Source: Arthrobacter sp. OV608 (GTDB taxonomy: Bacteria > Actinomycetota > Actinomycetes > Actinomycetales > Micrococcaceae). Taken from it: DNA of 64,000 nt. Below the pieces are notes generated by a model, which was not told the DNA's origin, did not search any database, and was given only the letters and a program-made list of their open reading frames with translations. The DNA is taken from the NCBI GenBank assembly GCA_900110595.1, contig FOEZ01000008.1:171251-235250 (forward strand), given 5' to 3'. This document shows positions 8,756 to 17,903 of this stretch, piece after piece. How positions within the stretch are numbered: the stretch's first letter is position 1; every line of letters starts with the position of its first letter. The translations under genes and the position numbers were made by a program.

Positions 8756-10609
8756 GTGTCTCCCATGGCCCGCACCGCCCCGGTGCCCGCCGCGACAGAT
8801 CCGGCTATTATTCGGAACTTCTGCATCATCGCGCACATTGACCACGGCAAGTCCACCCTGGCGGACCGCATGCTGCAGTTCACCGGGGTCGTCCAAAGCC
8901 GCGACATGAAGGCCCAGTACCTGGACCGCATGGACATCGAACGTGAGCGGGGCATCACCATCAAGTCCCAGGCTGTCCGTATGCCCTGGGAACTCGACGG
9001 CACCAGCTACGCGCTGAACATGATCGACACCCCCGGCCACGTGGACTTCACCTACGAGGTCTCCCGCTCCCTCGCGGCCTGCGAAGGCGCAATCCTGCTG
9101 GTTGACGCAGCGCAGGGCATTGAGGCCCAGACGCTCGCCAACCTGTACCTGGCGATGGAAAACAACCTCACCATCATTCCGGTCCTGAACAAGATCGACC
9201 TCCCGGCGGCCCAGCCCGAGAAGTACGCGGCAGAACTTGCCAGCCTGATCGGCGGCGACCCCGAGGACGTGCTCCGCGTTTCGGGGAAGACCGGAATGGG
9301 CGTTGAAGCGCTGCTGGACAAGATCGTCCGCGACCTGCCCGCCCCCGAGGGCGACGCAAATGCTCCTGCCCGAGCCATGATCTTCGACTCCGTCTATGAC
9401 ACGTACCGCGGCGTGGTCACCTACGTCCGCGTCGTGGACGGCATGCTGCACCCGCGCGAACGCATCCAGATGATGTCCACCCGGGCAACGCACGAACTCC
9501 TGGAGATCGGGGTAAGCTCCCCGGAGCCCACCCCCTCCAAGGGCCTGGGCGTCGGTGAAGTGGGCTACCTCATCACGGGTGTTAAGGATGTCCGGCTGTC
9601 CAAGGTCGGTGATACTGTCACAAACCTTGCCAAACCAGCCGCTGACTCGCTGCCCGGCTATGCCGATGCCAAGCCGATGGTCTTCTCCGGCCTGTATCCC
9701 CTCGACGGCACTGACTACCCCGTGCTTCGCGACGCACTGGAGAAACTGATGCTCAACGATGCCGCGCTCGTGTATGAGCCGGAAACGTCTGCTGCATTGG
9801 GCTTCGGTTTCCGCGTGGGCTTCCTCGGACTGCTCCACCTGGAAATCACGCGTGAACGGCTCGAACGCGAATACAACCTGGACCTCATCTCCACCGCTCC
9901 CAACGTGGAATACGAGGTAACGCTGGAAGACAAAAAGGTGGTCCACGTGACCAACCCCAGCGAGTACCCTTCCGGCAAAATCTCCGAGGTCCGCGAACCG
10001 ATGGTGTCCGCCACCATCCTGGCGCCGAATGAATTCGTCGGCGCCATTATGGAACTGTGCCAGAGCCGCCGCGGTGTTATGGGCGGCATGGACTACTTGT
10101 CCGAGGACAGGGTGGAAATCCGGTACCGCCTGCCGCTGGCCGAGATCGTCTTCGACTTCTTCGACATCCTGAAGTCCAAGACCCGCGGCTACGGCTCGCT
10201 GGACTGGAAGGCCGACGGCGACCAGGTGGCCGACCTCGTCAAGGTGGACATCATGCTCCAGGGCGAGCAGGTGGATGCCTTCTCCGCCATCACCCACCGC
10301 GACAAGGCGTACTCCTATGGCGTCATGATGACCACCAAGCTGCGCGAGCTCATTCCGCGCCAGCAGTTCGAGGTGCCCATCCAGGCTGCCATCGGCTCCA
10401 GGATCATCGCCCGCGAAAGCATCCGCGCCATCCGCAAGGACGTCCTGGCCAAATGCTACGGCGGCGACATCTCCCGCAAGCGCAAGCTGCTGGAGAAGCA
10501 GAAGGAAGGCAAGAAGCGCATGAAGATGGTGGGCCGCGTGGAGGTCCCCCAGGAAGCGTTCATTGCCGCCCTCACCACTGACGAGTCCAAGGATAAGGCC
10601 AAGAAGTAG
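8756..10609 (+). CDS. lepA: Elongation factor 4 (LepA), translational GTPase
   Basis: Ribosome-associated GTPase, also called back-translocase EF4. The 617-residue protein has G1 [10 protein letters not shown] (near residue 25), the [10 protein letters not shown] switch, G3 DTPGHVDF, G4 NKIDLP and the LepA-specific C-terminus with [13 protein letters not shown] and [17 protein letters not shown]. The GTG at 8756 gives Met-Ser-Pro-Met; an ATG at 8765 is an alternative start. AGTAAGG upstream serves as ribosome-binding site. hemW follows after 36 bases, the lepA-hemW pairing seen widely in actinobacteria. The preceding 8579-8755 gap between divergent genes should hold both promoters, but I see no clear hexamers. 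Confidence 0.98.
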   Translation: MSPMARTAPVPAATDPAIIRNFCIIAHIDHGKSTLADRMLQFTGVVQSRDMKAQYLDRMDIERERGITIKSQAVRMPWELDGTSYALNMIDTPGHVDFTYEVSRSLAACEGAILLVDAAQGIEAQTLANLYLAMENNLTIIPVLNKIDLPAAQPEKYAAELASLIGGDPEDVLRVSGKTGMGVEALLDKIVRDLPAPEGDANAPARAMIFDSVYDTYRGVVTYVRVVDGMLHPRERIQMMSTRATHELLEIGVSSPEPTPSKGLGVGEVGYLITGVKDVRLSKVGDTVTNLAKPAADSLPGYADAKPMVFSGLYPLDGTDYPVLRDALEKLMLNDAALVYEPETSAALGFGFRVGFLGLLHLEITRERLEREYNLDLISTAPNVEYEVTLEDKKVVHVTNPSEYPSGKISEVREPMVSATILAPNEFVGAIMELCQSRRGVMGGMDYLSEDRVEIRYRLPLAEIVFDFFDILKSKTRGYGSLDWKADGDQVADLVKVDIMLQGEQVDAFSAITHRDKAYSYGVMMTTKLRELIPRQQFEVPIQAAIGSRIIARESIRAIRKDVLAKCYGGDISRKRKLLEKQKEGKKRMKMVGRVEVPQEAFIAALTTDESKDKAKK

Positions 10610-10645
10610 TGAACACCGCGTCCGGCAAGACCGGAGGCCCCCGCA

Positions 10646-11875
10646 ATGCCTAGTACTCTTCCCCTCGGCGACCCGGCGCCGTCGGACGGCCTGCTGCCTG
10701 CCCAGGCAGCGGACGGTGCGGCGGCGCGGGCGTTCGGGCTGTACGTCCACATACCGTTCTGTGCGGTGCGCTGCGGCTATTGCGACTTCAACACCTACAC
10801 CGCAACGGAACTGGGCGGCGGCGCCTCCCAGGATGCGTACGCCCAGACGGCAGCCTCGGAGGTGACGCTGGCAGCGAAGGTGCTCTCGGCGTCGGGCCTT
10901 CCTCCCCGAAAACTGAGCACGGTGTTCTTCGGCGGCGGCACGCCCACGCTGCTGCCCGCCGCAGACCTGGCCCTGATCCTCCGCCGTGCCATCGACCAGT
11001 GGGGCATCGAAGACGGCGCCGAGGTCACCACGGAGGCCAATCCGGACTCGGTAACGCCGGAGTCCCTCGCGGTCCTGAAAGAGGCAGGGTTCACCAGGGT
11101 CTCCTTCGGCATGCAGTCCGCCGTCCCGCACGTCCTGAAGGTCCTGGACCGGACGCACACCCCAAGCCGCGTTCCACAGGTGGTGCACTGGGCACGCGAA
11201 GCGGGACTGGCGGTGAGCCTGGACCTGATTTACGGGACGCCGGGGGAGTCGCTCGCCGACTGGCGCCACTCCCTGGAAACCGCGCTGTCCTACGAGCCCG
11301 ACCACATCAGCGCCTACGCGCTGATCGTTGAGGACGGGACCAAGCTTGCGGCCCAGATCCGCCGTGGCGAAGTTCCCGGTATCGACGACGACGATCACGC
11401 CGACAAGTATGAGCTGGCCGATCAGCTGATCACCGAAGCCGGGCTGGGCTGGTATGAAGTCAGCAACTGGGCCCGCACGCCGGAGCAGGCCTGCCGCCAC
11501 AACCTCGCCTACTGGCGCGGGGATGACTGGTGGGGGATCGGGCCCGGTGCGCACTCCCACGTGGGCGGCGTCCGCTGGTGGAACGTCAAACACCCCACGG
11601 CCTATGCAGGCCGGCTGGCCCAGGGCCTCTCGCCCGCCGCCGGCCGGGAAACGCTGGACCCGGAAACCCGGAACGTGGAGCGGGTGATGCTTGAGGCGCG
11701 GCTGCAGTCAGGGCTGGCTGTCTCCACCCTCGGTGCAGACGGCAGGCACGAAGTGGCCGGCCTGATCGCGGACGGCCTGGTGGAACCGGCGGCAGCCTTC
11801 CGGGGCCGATTGGTCCTAACGCTGAAGGGCAGGCTCCTGGCCGATGCGGTGGTGCGCCGGGTCCTCCCGGACTGA
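10646..11875 (+). CDS. hemW: Radical SAM HemW (heme chaperone / coproporphyrinogen III oxidase-like)
   Basis: A 409-residue radical SAM protein. The cluster-binding motif is in YVHIPFCAVRCGYCDFNTYT (near residues 33-52), that is CxxxCxYC followed by the DFNTYT typical of HemW rather than HemN. The segment VFFGGGTPTLLP and the SAM-binding TTEANPDSVTPE follow, then SFGMQSAVPHVLKVLDRTH. The C-terminal HemN domain includes HNLAYWRGDDWWGIGPGAHS. It lies directly after lepA. HemW-type proteins are thought to deliver heme rather than oxidise coproporphyrinogen, so older names would mislead. Confidence 0.92.
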   Translation: MPSTLPLGDPAPSDGLLPAQAADGAAARAFGLYVHIPFCAVRCGYCDFNTYTATELGGGASQDAYAQTAASEVTLAAKVLSASGLPPRKLSTVFFGGGTPTLLPAADLALILRRAIDQWGIEDGAEVTTEANPDSVTPESLAVLKEAGFTRVSFGMQSAVPHVLKVLDRTHTPSRVPQVVHWAREAGLAVSLDLIYGTPGESLADWRHSLETALSYEPDHISAYALIVEDGTKLAAQIRRGEVPGIDDDDHADKYELADQLITEAGLGWYEVSNWARTPEQACRHNLAYWRGDDWWGIGPGAHSHVGGVRWWNVKHPTAYAGRLAQGLSPAAGRETLDPETRNVERVMLEARLQSGLAVSTLGADGRHEVAGLIADGLVEPAAAFRGRLVLTLKGRLLADAVVRRVLPD

Positions 11876-11886
11876 TCCGCCAACAC

Positions 11887-11949
11887 CAACACGGGGTCAC
11901 TCCCTGCCCAAAAACGCCTGGTTATCGGGCAGGGAGTGACCCCGTGTTG
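11887..11949. repeat. Perfect 23-bp hairpin between convergent genes
   Basis: Arms at 11887-11909 and 11927-11949 are exact reverse complements over 23 bases, with a 17-base loop containing AAAAACGCC. It fills the gap between the ends of hemW (+) and the DUF4870 gene (-), so a bidirectional terminator is one reading. The arm is unusually long and the loop large for a terminator, and there is no T run at either side. A dispersed palindromic repeat of the REP/MITE kind is the alternative. Confidence 0.7.
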
Positions 11950-11957
11950 CTGGAACG

Positions 11958-12377
11958 CTACTTGATCCAGCGGAGGTTGTACTGGTAGCGGTGCGGCTGG
12001 CCACGGTTCACGTGGATTCCGGCCGCCACCGAGAAGCACGTCAGGGCAATCCAGATCAAGGTTGCGATGACGGCGAAGATGTTGCCCACGACCGGCACAA
12101 ACACCAGGATGTTGGCAAGCACGGCGGCGATGGTTGGGGGCAGGCTGAAGTTCAGCGCCTCCTTGGACTCCTGCGCGGTGAAGGGCCCCCGGTCACGGAA
12201 GATCAGGTAGATCAGGAGTGCAGGGACGCAGCCCAGGATCCCGCCGAAATGCGAGAGCGTAGCCCACTGCCTGTCTTCGCTGGCCGTCAGGGGCAGCGCA
12301 TTCGCGGGGACGCCATGGTACTCCGAACGGCCCTCGCCGCCCTGGCTGTCCCTGTGATCTTGTGCGTTTTCTGCCAC
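11958..12377 (-). CDS. DUF4870 domain membrane protein
   Basis: A small integral membrane protein of 139 residues. I place the start at the GTG (12377-12375), giving MAENAQDHRDSQ, because GAAGGAAC lies a few bases upstream; the frame stays open further but without family-like sequence. The family core is ASEDRQWATLSHFGGILGCVPALLIYLIFRD, then FTAQESKEALNFSLPPTIAA and two further hydrophobic segments (ILVFVPVVGNIFAVIATLIWIALTCFSVAAG). Function is unknown; related proteins are Tic20-like in topology. It ends just before the long hairpin shared with hemW. Confidence 0.8.
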   Translation of the reverse strand: MAENAQDHRDSQGGEGRSEYHGVPANALPLTASEDRQWATLSHFGGILGCVPALLIYLIFRDRGPFTAQESKEALNFSLPPTIAAVLANILVFVPVVGNIFAVIATLIWIALTCFSVAAGIHVNRGQPHRYQYNLRWIK

Positions 12378-12517
12378 AGTCTGTTCCTTCGAAAGTGCAA
12401 TGGTGCTGGGTAAGAATGCCAATATCTGCTGAGGTAATGCCAGAAGCAGACACCGCAGTACCAAGAATACTTGGTGAAGCCGCCCGCTCCGACGTCCTGC
12501 CGCTGGATCCTGTCAGT

Positions 12518-13372
12518 TCAGGGGACAGTGAGGAAGTCAATTACTTCCTCGACCCTGCCCAGCAGCGACGCTTCCAGGTCCGCGTAGGTGCGCACTGCGC
12601 CCAGCAGTTTCTGCCAGCCCAGCCCGGTGTCCTCCTTGGTGGCGTGCGGCCACCCGAACGCCTTGAGGATGCCGGTCTTCCAGTCCTGCCCGCGCGGCAC
12701 TTCGGGCCACTTTTCAATGCCCAGGACCGACGGGCGGATCGCCTGCCAGACGTCGACATAGGGGTGGCCAACGATCAGCACGTTGCCGGCGGCTCCGGGG
12801 GAGGCCATGACCGCATCCGCGATCCGTGACTCCTTCGAATCGGGCACCAAATGGTCCACGAGCACGCCCAGGCGCCGCCCGGGACCGGGCCTGAAACCGG
12901 CAACCGCCGCCGCCAGGTCATCAATGCCGTGCAGGGGTTCGACGACGATGCCCTCCACCCGGAGGTCATCGCCCCATACTTTCTCCACCAGTTCGGCGTC
13001 GTGCTTTCCTTCCACCCAGATGCGGCTCGCCTTGGCCACCTGTGCCCGTTGGCCCGCCACCCGCACCGAACCGGATGCTGTCCGGCCGCCGGCCGGGCCC
13101 CCGGCCTGGGTTTGCTTCGGTACCGGTGGCATCAGCCGGATGGGCTGGCCCTCCAGAAGGAAACCGAAACCCAGCCGGAAGGACCTGGACTTGCCCCGGC
13201 GGTCCTCCAGGGCCACCACGTGCATGCCGCCTGATTTTTCCACCCGCGTCACTGCGCCTACCCAGCCGGACTGGACCTCCTCCAGTACCATGCCGCGCTC
13301 CACCGGCACTTCGGGCAGTTGCGTTCTTGCAGGTGCCGTCAGGTCCTGGGCTCCCCAGTTCTGGTATTGCAT
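12518..13372 (-). CDS. DUF3097 domain protein
   Basis: A 284-residue cytoplasmic protein matching the actinobacterial DUF3097 family: N-terminal VERGMVLEEVQSGWVGAVTRVEKSGG, a Pro/Gly linker, then SRIWVEGKHDAELVEKVWGDDLRVEGIVVEPLHGID, which has the look of a TOPRIM-type acidic fold (E and D-x-D-like residues), and VLVDHLVPDSKESRIAD. The C-terminal HATKEDTGLGWQKLLGAVRTYADLE is typical. No function is established for the family, and the TOPRIM resemblance is my reading. It is transcribed away from hrcA, and a 140-base gap without visible features separates it from the DUF4870 gene. Confidence 0.82.
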   Translation of the reverse strand: MQYQNWGAQDLTAPARTQLPEVPVERGMVLEEVQSGWVGAVTRVEKSGGMHVVALEDRRGKSRSFRLGFGFLLEGQPIRLMPPVPKQTQAGGPAGGRTASGSVRVAGQRAQVAKASRIWVEGKHDAELVEKVWGDDLRVEGIVVEPLHGIDDLAAAVAGFRPGPGRRLGVLVDHLVPDSKESRIADAVMASPGAAGNVLIVGHPYVDVWQAIRPSVLGIEKWPEVPRGQDWKTGILKAFGWPHATKEDTGLGWQKLLGAVRTYADLEASLLGRVEEVIDFLTVP

Positions 13373-13461
13373 GGATGAACTCCGCTTCGTGCTGGATCCG
13401 GGCCCGGAATTTCGCCCGGAGCGGTACCAATGCTAACAACGGGGCGAGTCATAATAGACTG

Positions 13462-13488
13462 TTAGCACTTAGGCATGTCGAGTGCTAA
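13462..13488 (+). promoter_or_regulatory. CIRCE operator (HrcA binding site) with -10 just upstream
   Basis: The sequence TTAGCACTT-N9-GAGTGCTAA matches the CIRCE inverted repeat (TTAGCACTC-N9-GAGTGCTAA) with a single mismatch in the left arm. CATAAT at 13450-13455 is a good -10 element placed so that transcription would begin at the operator. It lies 60 bases before hrcA, implying autorepression by HrcA of the hrcA-dnaJ operon, released by heat shock. Confidence 0.93.
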
Positions 13489-13547
13489 CCCCTGTGAGGT
13501 ACGGTGCGGGCGGAACGGCTGCCCTGATCCCTGGATGGAGGTGGAGT

Positions 13548-14561
13548 GTGAGCGAACCGCGCAAGCTTGAAGTACTGCGGGCCATCGTGGAGGACTATGT
13601 CCACTCGCGCGAGCCCGTCGGGTCCAAGGCCCTGGTGGAACGGCACCATCTTGGTGTCTCCAGCGCCACCATTCGCAATGATATGGCCGCACTTGAGGAC
13701 GAAGGGCTGATCACAGCCCCGCACACAAGCGCAGGCCGCATTCCCACGGACAAGGGCTACCGGCTCTTTGTGGACCAGATTTCTGCGGTCAAGCCGCTGT
13801 CCCAGGCCGAACGCCGGGCCATTCAGTCCCTGCTGGAAGGGGCAGACGACCTCGACGACGTCCTGGAGCGCACCGTCCGGCTGCTGTCCCAGCTGACCAA
13901 CCAGGTGGCAGTGGTCCAGTATCCGCACCTCAACCGAGCCCTGGTCCGGCATATCGAATTCGTCCTCCTGGCACCGCGGAAGGTGCTGGTGGTGCTGATC
14001 GCCAACAGCGGCAAGGTGGAGCAGCGGGTCATCGACGTCGGGCAGGACCTTGGCGACGACGTCCTCGGTACTTTACGCACGCATTTCCTGGCATCCCTTG
14101 GCGGGACTGCCCTGAGCCAGCTGACGCAGTCGCTGCCCGCGGTGGTGTCCGGCGTCGCCCCCGCACAGCGGCAGGCAGCCCAGGCATTGGCGCACGGGCT
14201 GGAAGCCCTGGCCCACAGCAGCCGGGAGGACCGCATGGTGATGGCCGGGACAGCCAACCTTGCCCGTTCCAACGTGGATTTTCCGCTCAGCATCGGCCCC
14301 GTGCTGGAGGCGCTGGAGGAACAGGTGGTGATGCTGCGGCTCCTGAGCGAGATGGCGCAGGACCACCGTGGGGTGGCCGTCAGCATCGGCCGCGAGAACC
14401 CGTACGACGGCCTGGCGGAGGCATCGGTGGTGGCCACCGGGTACGGGCCGGACAGTGTCGCGAAGATTGGCATCCTGGGCCCCACGAGGATGGACTACCC
14501 CACCACCATGGCCGCGGTCAGGGCCGTCGCCCGGTACCTGTCACGGATTTTAGGTCCCTGA
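13548..14561 (+). CDS. hrcA: Heat-inducible transcriptional repressor HrcA
   Basis: Repressor of chaperone genes that binds CIRCE and needs GroEL for activity. The frame is open from 13482, but that stretch is the operator and leader. I take the GTG at 13548, giving [17 protein letters not shown], the classic HrcA N-terminus, with GGAGGTGGAG just upstream; the product is 337 residues. The winged helix reads [34 protein letters not shown], and the GAF-like dimerisation domain ends [25 protein letters not shown]. dnaJ follows after 82 bases, forming the actinobacterial hrcA-dnaJ2 unit. Confidence 0.97.
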   Translation: MSEPRKLEVLRAIVEDYVHSREPVGSKALVERHHLGVSSATIRNDMAALEDEGLITAPHTSAGRIPTDKGYRLFVDQISAVKPLSQAERRAIQSLLEGADDLDDVLERTVRLLSQLTNQVAVVQYPHLNRALVRHIEFVLLAPRKVLVVLIANSGKVEQRVIDVGQDLGDDVLGTLRTHFLASLGGTALSQLTQSLPAVVSGVAPAQRQAAQALAHGLEALAHSSREDRMVMAGTANLARSNVDFPLSIGPVLEALEEQVVMLRLLSEMAQDHRGVAVSIGRENPYDGLAEASVVATGYGPDSVAKIGILGPTRMDYPTTMAAVRAVARYLSRILGP

Positions 14562-14643
14562 CCCGAACCGTCCTGCGGCCAGGCACGAACAGTAGCGCCC
14601 GCAGTACAACTGCAGGCAAAACAACAAGGAAGAGATACGAACT

Positions 14644-15771
14644 TTGAGCAGCCACTACGAAGTCCTTGGAGTCTCACCGGATGCAACCGGCGAAGAGATC
14701 AAGAAGGCCTACCGCAAGCTGGCCCGCACCCTTCACCCGGACGTTAACCCCGGCGAAGATGTGGCAGACCGCTTCAAGGCCGTGACCCACGCCTACGAAG
14801 TTCTCTCCGATCCCCAGAAGCGCCGGGTGTACGACACCACCGGCAACGAGAACGGCACGGACAACGGGTTCGGCGGGGGAGCCTACGCCGGCCAGGGCTT
14901 CGCCTTCCAGGACATCTTCGATACGTTCTTTGGCGCCGGCGGTTCCTCCGGGCCCGCATCGCGCGTCCGGCGCGGCCAGGACGCCCTCATCAGCGTCCGG
15001 ATCGAACTTCGCGACGCCGTTTTCGGCGTCAACAGGAAGCTCGAAGTGGATACGGCAGTGGTCTGCCCAACGTGCGAAGGCTCGTGCTGCAGGCCGGGCA
15101 CCCACCCCGAGCGCTGCGACATCTGCGGCGGCAGCGGCCAGGTCCAGCGGGCGGTCCGGTCCATCCTGGGCCAGGTCATGACCGCCGCCCCGTGCGGCAC
15201 CTGCGAAGGCTTCGGCACCGTCATCAAGGACCCCTGCAACGAATGCAGCGGGCAGGGCCGCATCCGCAGCCGGCGTTCCCTGACCATCAAGGTTCCCGCC
15301 GGCGTTGCCACAGGCACCCGCATCCAGCTCTCCGGCCAGGGCGAGGCCGGTCCTGCCGGCGGCCCCGCCGGAGACCTGTACGTTGAAATCCGCGTCAACA
15401 ACGACGCCACATATGTCCGGGAGGGCGACGACCTGCACGCCACCCTGAACATCCCCATGACCGCAGCCGCGCTGGGAACAGACGTCACCCTGGAAACCTT
15501 CGACGGTCCCCAGGAGATCGATGTGAAGGCAGGAACGCAGTCCGGCGAGATCATCACCTTGCGCGGGCTGGGTGTGACCCACCTGCGCGGTTACGGCCGT
15601 GGTGATTTGAAGGTCCATCTGCAGGTGGAGACGCCGGCGAAACTGGACGCGGCGCAGGAGGACCTGCTGCGCCAGCTCGCCAGGTTGCGCGGCGAGCAGA
15701 TCACGGAGGGCAAGCTGGCCGCCAGCGGCGGTATGTTCGCCAAGCTCCGGGACCGGTTCGGTAACCTGTAG
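14644..15771 (+). CDS. dnaJ: Chaperone DnaJ
   Basis: Hsp40 cochaperone of DnaK, 375 residues. It starts at TTG (SSHYEVLGVSPDATGEEIKKAYRKLARTLHPDVNPG) with AAGGAAGAG upstream. The HPD tripeptide is at residues 31-33. After a short glycine-containing linker come four zinc repeats: CPTCEGSC, CDICGGSGQ, CGTCEGFG and CNECSGQG. The first has Cys in place of the final Gly of CxxCxGxG. The C-terminal peptide-binding domains follow (GVATGTRIQLSGQGEAG). The partner dnaK is not in the window, which fits the second, HrcA-controlled DnaJ of actinobacteria. rsmE starts two bases after its stop. Confidence 0.96.
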   Translation: MSSHYEVLGVSPDATGEEIKKAYRKLARTLHPDVNPGEDVADRFKAVTHAYEVLSDPQKRRVYDTTGNENGTDNGFGGGAYAGQGFAFQDIFDTFFGAGGSSGPASRVRRGQDALISVRIELRDAVFGVNRKLEVDTAVVCPTCEGSCCRPGTHPERCDICGGSGQVQRAVRSILGQVMTAAPCGTCEGFGTVIKDPCNECSGQGRIRSRRSLTIKVPAGVATGTRIQLSGQGEAGPAGGPAGDLYVEIRVNNDATYVREGDDLHATLNIPMTAAALGTDVTLETFDGPQEIDVKAGTQSGEIITLRGLGVTHLRGYGRGDLKVHLQVETPAKLDAAQEDLLRQLARLRGEQITEGKLAASGGMFAKLRDRFGNL

Positions 15772-15773
15772 CG

Positions 15774-16556
15774 GTGAGCAACCCCGTCTTTTTCACGGCG
15801 TCCGGGTCCTTGGACCAGATGGCACCCGAAGGGCATTTTGTCCTTGAGGGACCTGAGGCCCGGCACGCAGTGACCGTCAAACGGCTGGCTCCCGGCGAGC
15901 CCGTGGACATCGTTGACGGCGCCGGCACCCGGATGAGCGGGAAAGTGCTGTCTGCCTCCCCGGCCGGGCTCGAGGTCGAATGCACGTCCATGGCGGTTGA
16001 GGAGCGGCCCGGCGTCAGGCTGGTTCTGGTCCAGGCCCTTGCCAAGGGCGACAGGGACGAGCTGGCCATCGAAACCGCCACCGAACTGGGGATCGACGCC
16101 GTTATACCGTGGCAGTCCGAAAGGTCCATCGTGCGCTGGAAGGGGGACCGGGCGGCCAAGGCCCATGCAAAGTGGCAGTCTGTTGTTACCGCGGCTGCCA
16201 AACAGGCCCGGCGGGCCTGGATCCCCGAGGTGCGTGCCGCCGTCGACACTGCCGGTCTCGCTGCTGCTGCCGGGGCGGCCGACCTCGCCGTTATCCTGCA
16301 CGAGGACGCCGTGCGTCCACTGCGGTTGGTCCTGGAATCGTGGCTCTCGAATGATGCTGTAGAAGGGCCGCGGGAAATATTCCTGATTGTCGGCCCCGAA
16401 GGGGGCATCAGCCAGCGCGAGGTGACGAAACTGTGCGGCCAGGGAGCCGTGACTGCCCTGCTGGGGCACCATGTGCTGCGTTCATCAACCGCCGGTCCCG
16501 CCGCCGTCGTGCTTGCCAGCGATGTCCTGGGCCGCTGGGCGGCGCCCGCAGCCTGA
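15774..16556 (+). CDS. rsmE: 16S rRNA (uracil-1498-N3) methyltransferase RsmE
   Basis: SPOUT-class enzyme that methylates N3 of U1498 in 16S rRNA. The 260-residue length is normal. An N-terminal PUA-like part (HFVLEGPEARHAVTVKRLAPGEPVDIVDGAG) is followed by the knot fold with LVQALAKGDRDELAIETATELGIDAVIPWQSERS, then LIVGPEGGISQREV (the SAM-binding GPEGG) and LGHHVLRSSTAGPAAVVLA. The GTG start is two bases after the dnaJ stop, so the pair are cotranscribed. Confidence 0.96.
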   Translation: MSNPVFFTASGSLDQMAPEGHFVLEGPEARHAVTVKRLAPGEPVDIVDGAGTRMSGKVLSASPAGLEVECTSMAVEERPGVRLVLVQALAKGDRDELAIETATELGIDAVIPWQSERSIVRWKGDRAAKAHAKWQSVVTAAAKQARRAWIPEVRAAVDTAGLAAAAGAADLAVILHEDAVRPLRLVLESWLSNDAVEGPREIFLIVGPEGGISQREVTKLCGQGAVTALLGHHVLRSSTAGPAAVVLASDVLGRWAAPAA

Positions 16557-16567
16557 ACGGCCACGGC

Positions 16568-17527
16568 TTACCGTACTTTGAATCCCCGGGTATCTTCGGT
16601 GCCGTTTTGCTGGCTGTCGGGGTTGGACGTTTGCCCGACCCGGAGCTCGTAGTCGCCGGCGGGCAGGGTCAGGGCCAGCGTAAAGACTCCCGCCTGGGCA
16701 GGGTCCGCCGCGGCGGTGGTCTCGCCGGTCAGGAATGGTGTCTTGTTCCCGTTCTCCTCCGACCGTAGGATCTGCCAGCGGAGCTTGCCGCCCGCGGCCG
16801 TGCTCCGGCCGGTGATCTTGACGCTGCCGTCCGCCACCTCAACGTTTTCCTGCGGGTCGATGATCCACACCGGAGCCACGAGCCCGGCCGTGCGGGCCAT
16901 GAGGGACCCCAGTTGCACGTGGTTGAACGCCACGTAATCTGTGTGCCCGTCCACCAGGATGCGCACGCGGATCTGCTGGCCGGAGTCAATCAGGCCGGAA
17001 CTCGCCGCAGCCGCGGTGGCCGTATAGACCAGCTGCTGGATGGCCCGGGCCGCCATATCGGCGTCCAGGTTGCTGTTGAAGGCGTCCTCCGACACGTCAA
17101 CGGTGATGATGTCCTTGCCGGAAATCGAGGTTGCCAGCTGTTTGGGGTTCTGCCAGGGGGTGAAGAAGTCCGGGTCCAGGGGCTTTTCAGACATCATGGC
17201 GCGCAGGGCCCGCGTCACTGGATTTTCCTGCTCGGGAACATCCCTGAACTCGCGGTACAGGAAAACGTTGCTGTTGCTGCGGCCAATCCAGTAAACCGGG
17301 GCCTTGTTGGAGGACTGCGTGGTTTCCAGGGGTGCGCTGGTGGCGGGCGCACCAGAGACACTGCCGGTGGCGGCGGGACTCGAGGCCAGGAGGCCCGTGG
17401 GTGACGGGCCCGGTTCGGCGATGCAGCCGGTCAGGGCAGGGATGGCAACCAGCAGCCCGGCAAGAACCATTGAACGGGCGCCGTTCAGTGTTCTTCCGGC
17501 CCGGTGGGGCCCTGCGGTTTCCGGCAC
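16568..17527 (-). CDS. GerMN-domain lipoprotein with a Gmad2-type C-terminal domain
   Basis: An exported lipoprotein of 319 residues. Residues 20-35 form the signal with lipobox LTGC (MVLAGLLVAIPALTGC), followed by a Ser/Pro/Ala linker. The middle is a GerMN domain (VYWIGRSNSNVFLYREFRDV, FTPWQNPKQL, VSEDAFNSNLDADMAARAIQQLVYTATA). The C-terminus is an immunoglobulin-like Gmad2 domain (VWIIDPQENVEVADGSVKITGRSTAA and GDYELRVGQTSNP). These domains were named from sporulation proteins, but non-sporulating actinobacteria carry them in cell-envelope lipoproteins. It converges on rsmE and its role is unknown. Confidence 0.85.
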   Translation of the reverse strand: MPETAGPHRAGRTLNGARSMVLAGLLVAIPALTGCIAEPGPSPTGLLASSPAATGSVSGAPATSAPLETTQSSNKAPVYWIGRSNSNVFLYREFRDVPEQENPVTRALRAMMSEKPLDPDFFTPWQNPKQLATSISGKDIITVDVSEDAFNSNLDADMAARAIQQLVYTATAAAASSGLIDSGQQIRVRILVDGHTDYVAFNHVQLGSLMARTAGLVAPVWIIDPQENVEVADGSVKITGRSTAAGGKLRWQILRSEENGNKTPFLTGETTAAADPAQAGVFTLALTLPAGDYELRVGQTSNPDSQQNGTEDTRGFKVR

Positions 17528-17903
17528 CGTAATTGCCTGTCCTTCCCTGGTTGGATTGGCCGATCCCCGGTCAGCCTGGGCGCTTCCGTAGCACCCTGGA
17601 TTTCCAGCATTACACAGCGCCGGCGGGCAAAAGCCGCCGGATGCGCCCAGCGGCCCAACTGCAACGTGAACGATATGAGGCCGATATGAAGTTGATACCT
17701 AATGACGGACAGCCGGAACCGGAACAGTATCGGCGGCCAGGGCCAAGCACCCCGCGCCCGTACCGGGGCGGGCATCGGGCCAGGGCTGCCCTCTGGCGTA
17801 AGATGGAAGGTACCGCTGAGACGCAACGGGGACAGCCCGCCGCCGATCAGCCAGCAGCCACTTTTTCGAGATCGAGGGGATCACGGGCCCGCGGGCCAAC
17901 ACC
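17528..17903. other. Intergenic stretch before phoH with one small hairpin
   Basis: A 376-base gap between the divergent GerMN lipoprotein and phoH. A hairpin at 17620-17640 (CCGGCGG and CCGCCGG around an AAAA loop with one bulge) is the only clear structure. The octamer CGATATGA occurs twice near 17670-17690. I see no conserved small gene and no tRNA. Promoters for both flanking genes should lie here but are not obvious. Confidence 0.5.

Noticed and set aside
8588-11593. A 1001-codon open frame on the minus strand
   Set aside because: It is antisense to lepA and hemW, both full-length with all motifs. Long antisense frames are expected in GC-rich coding DNA, and its translation has no domain-like sequence.
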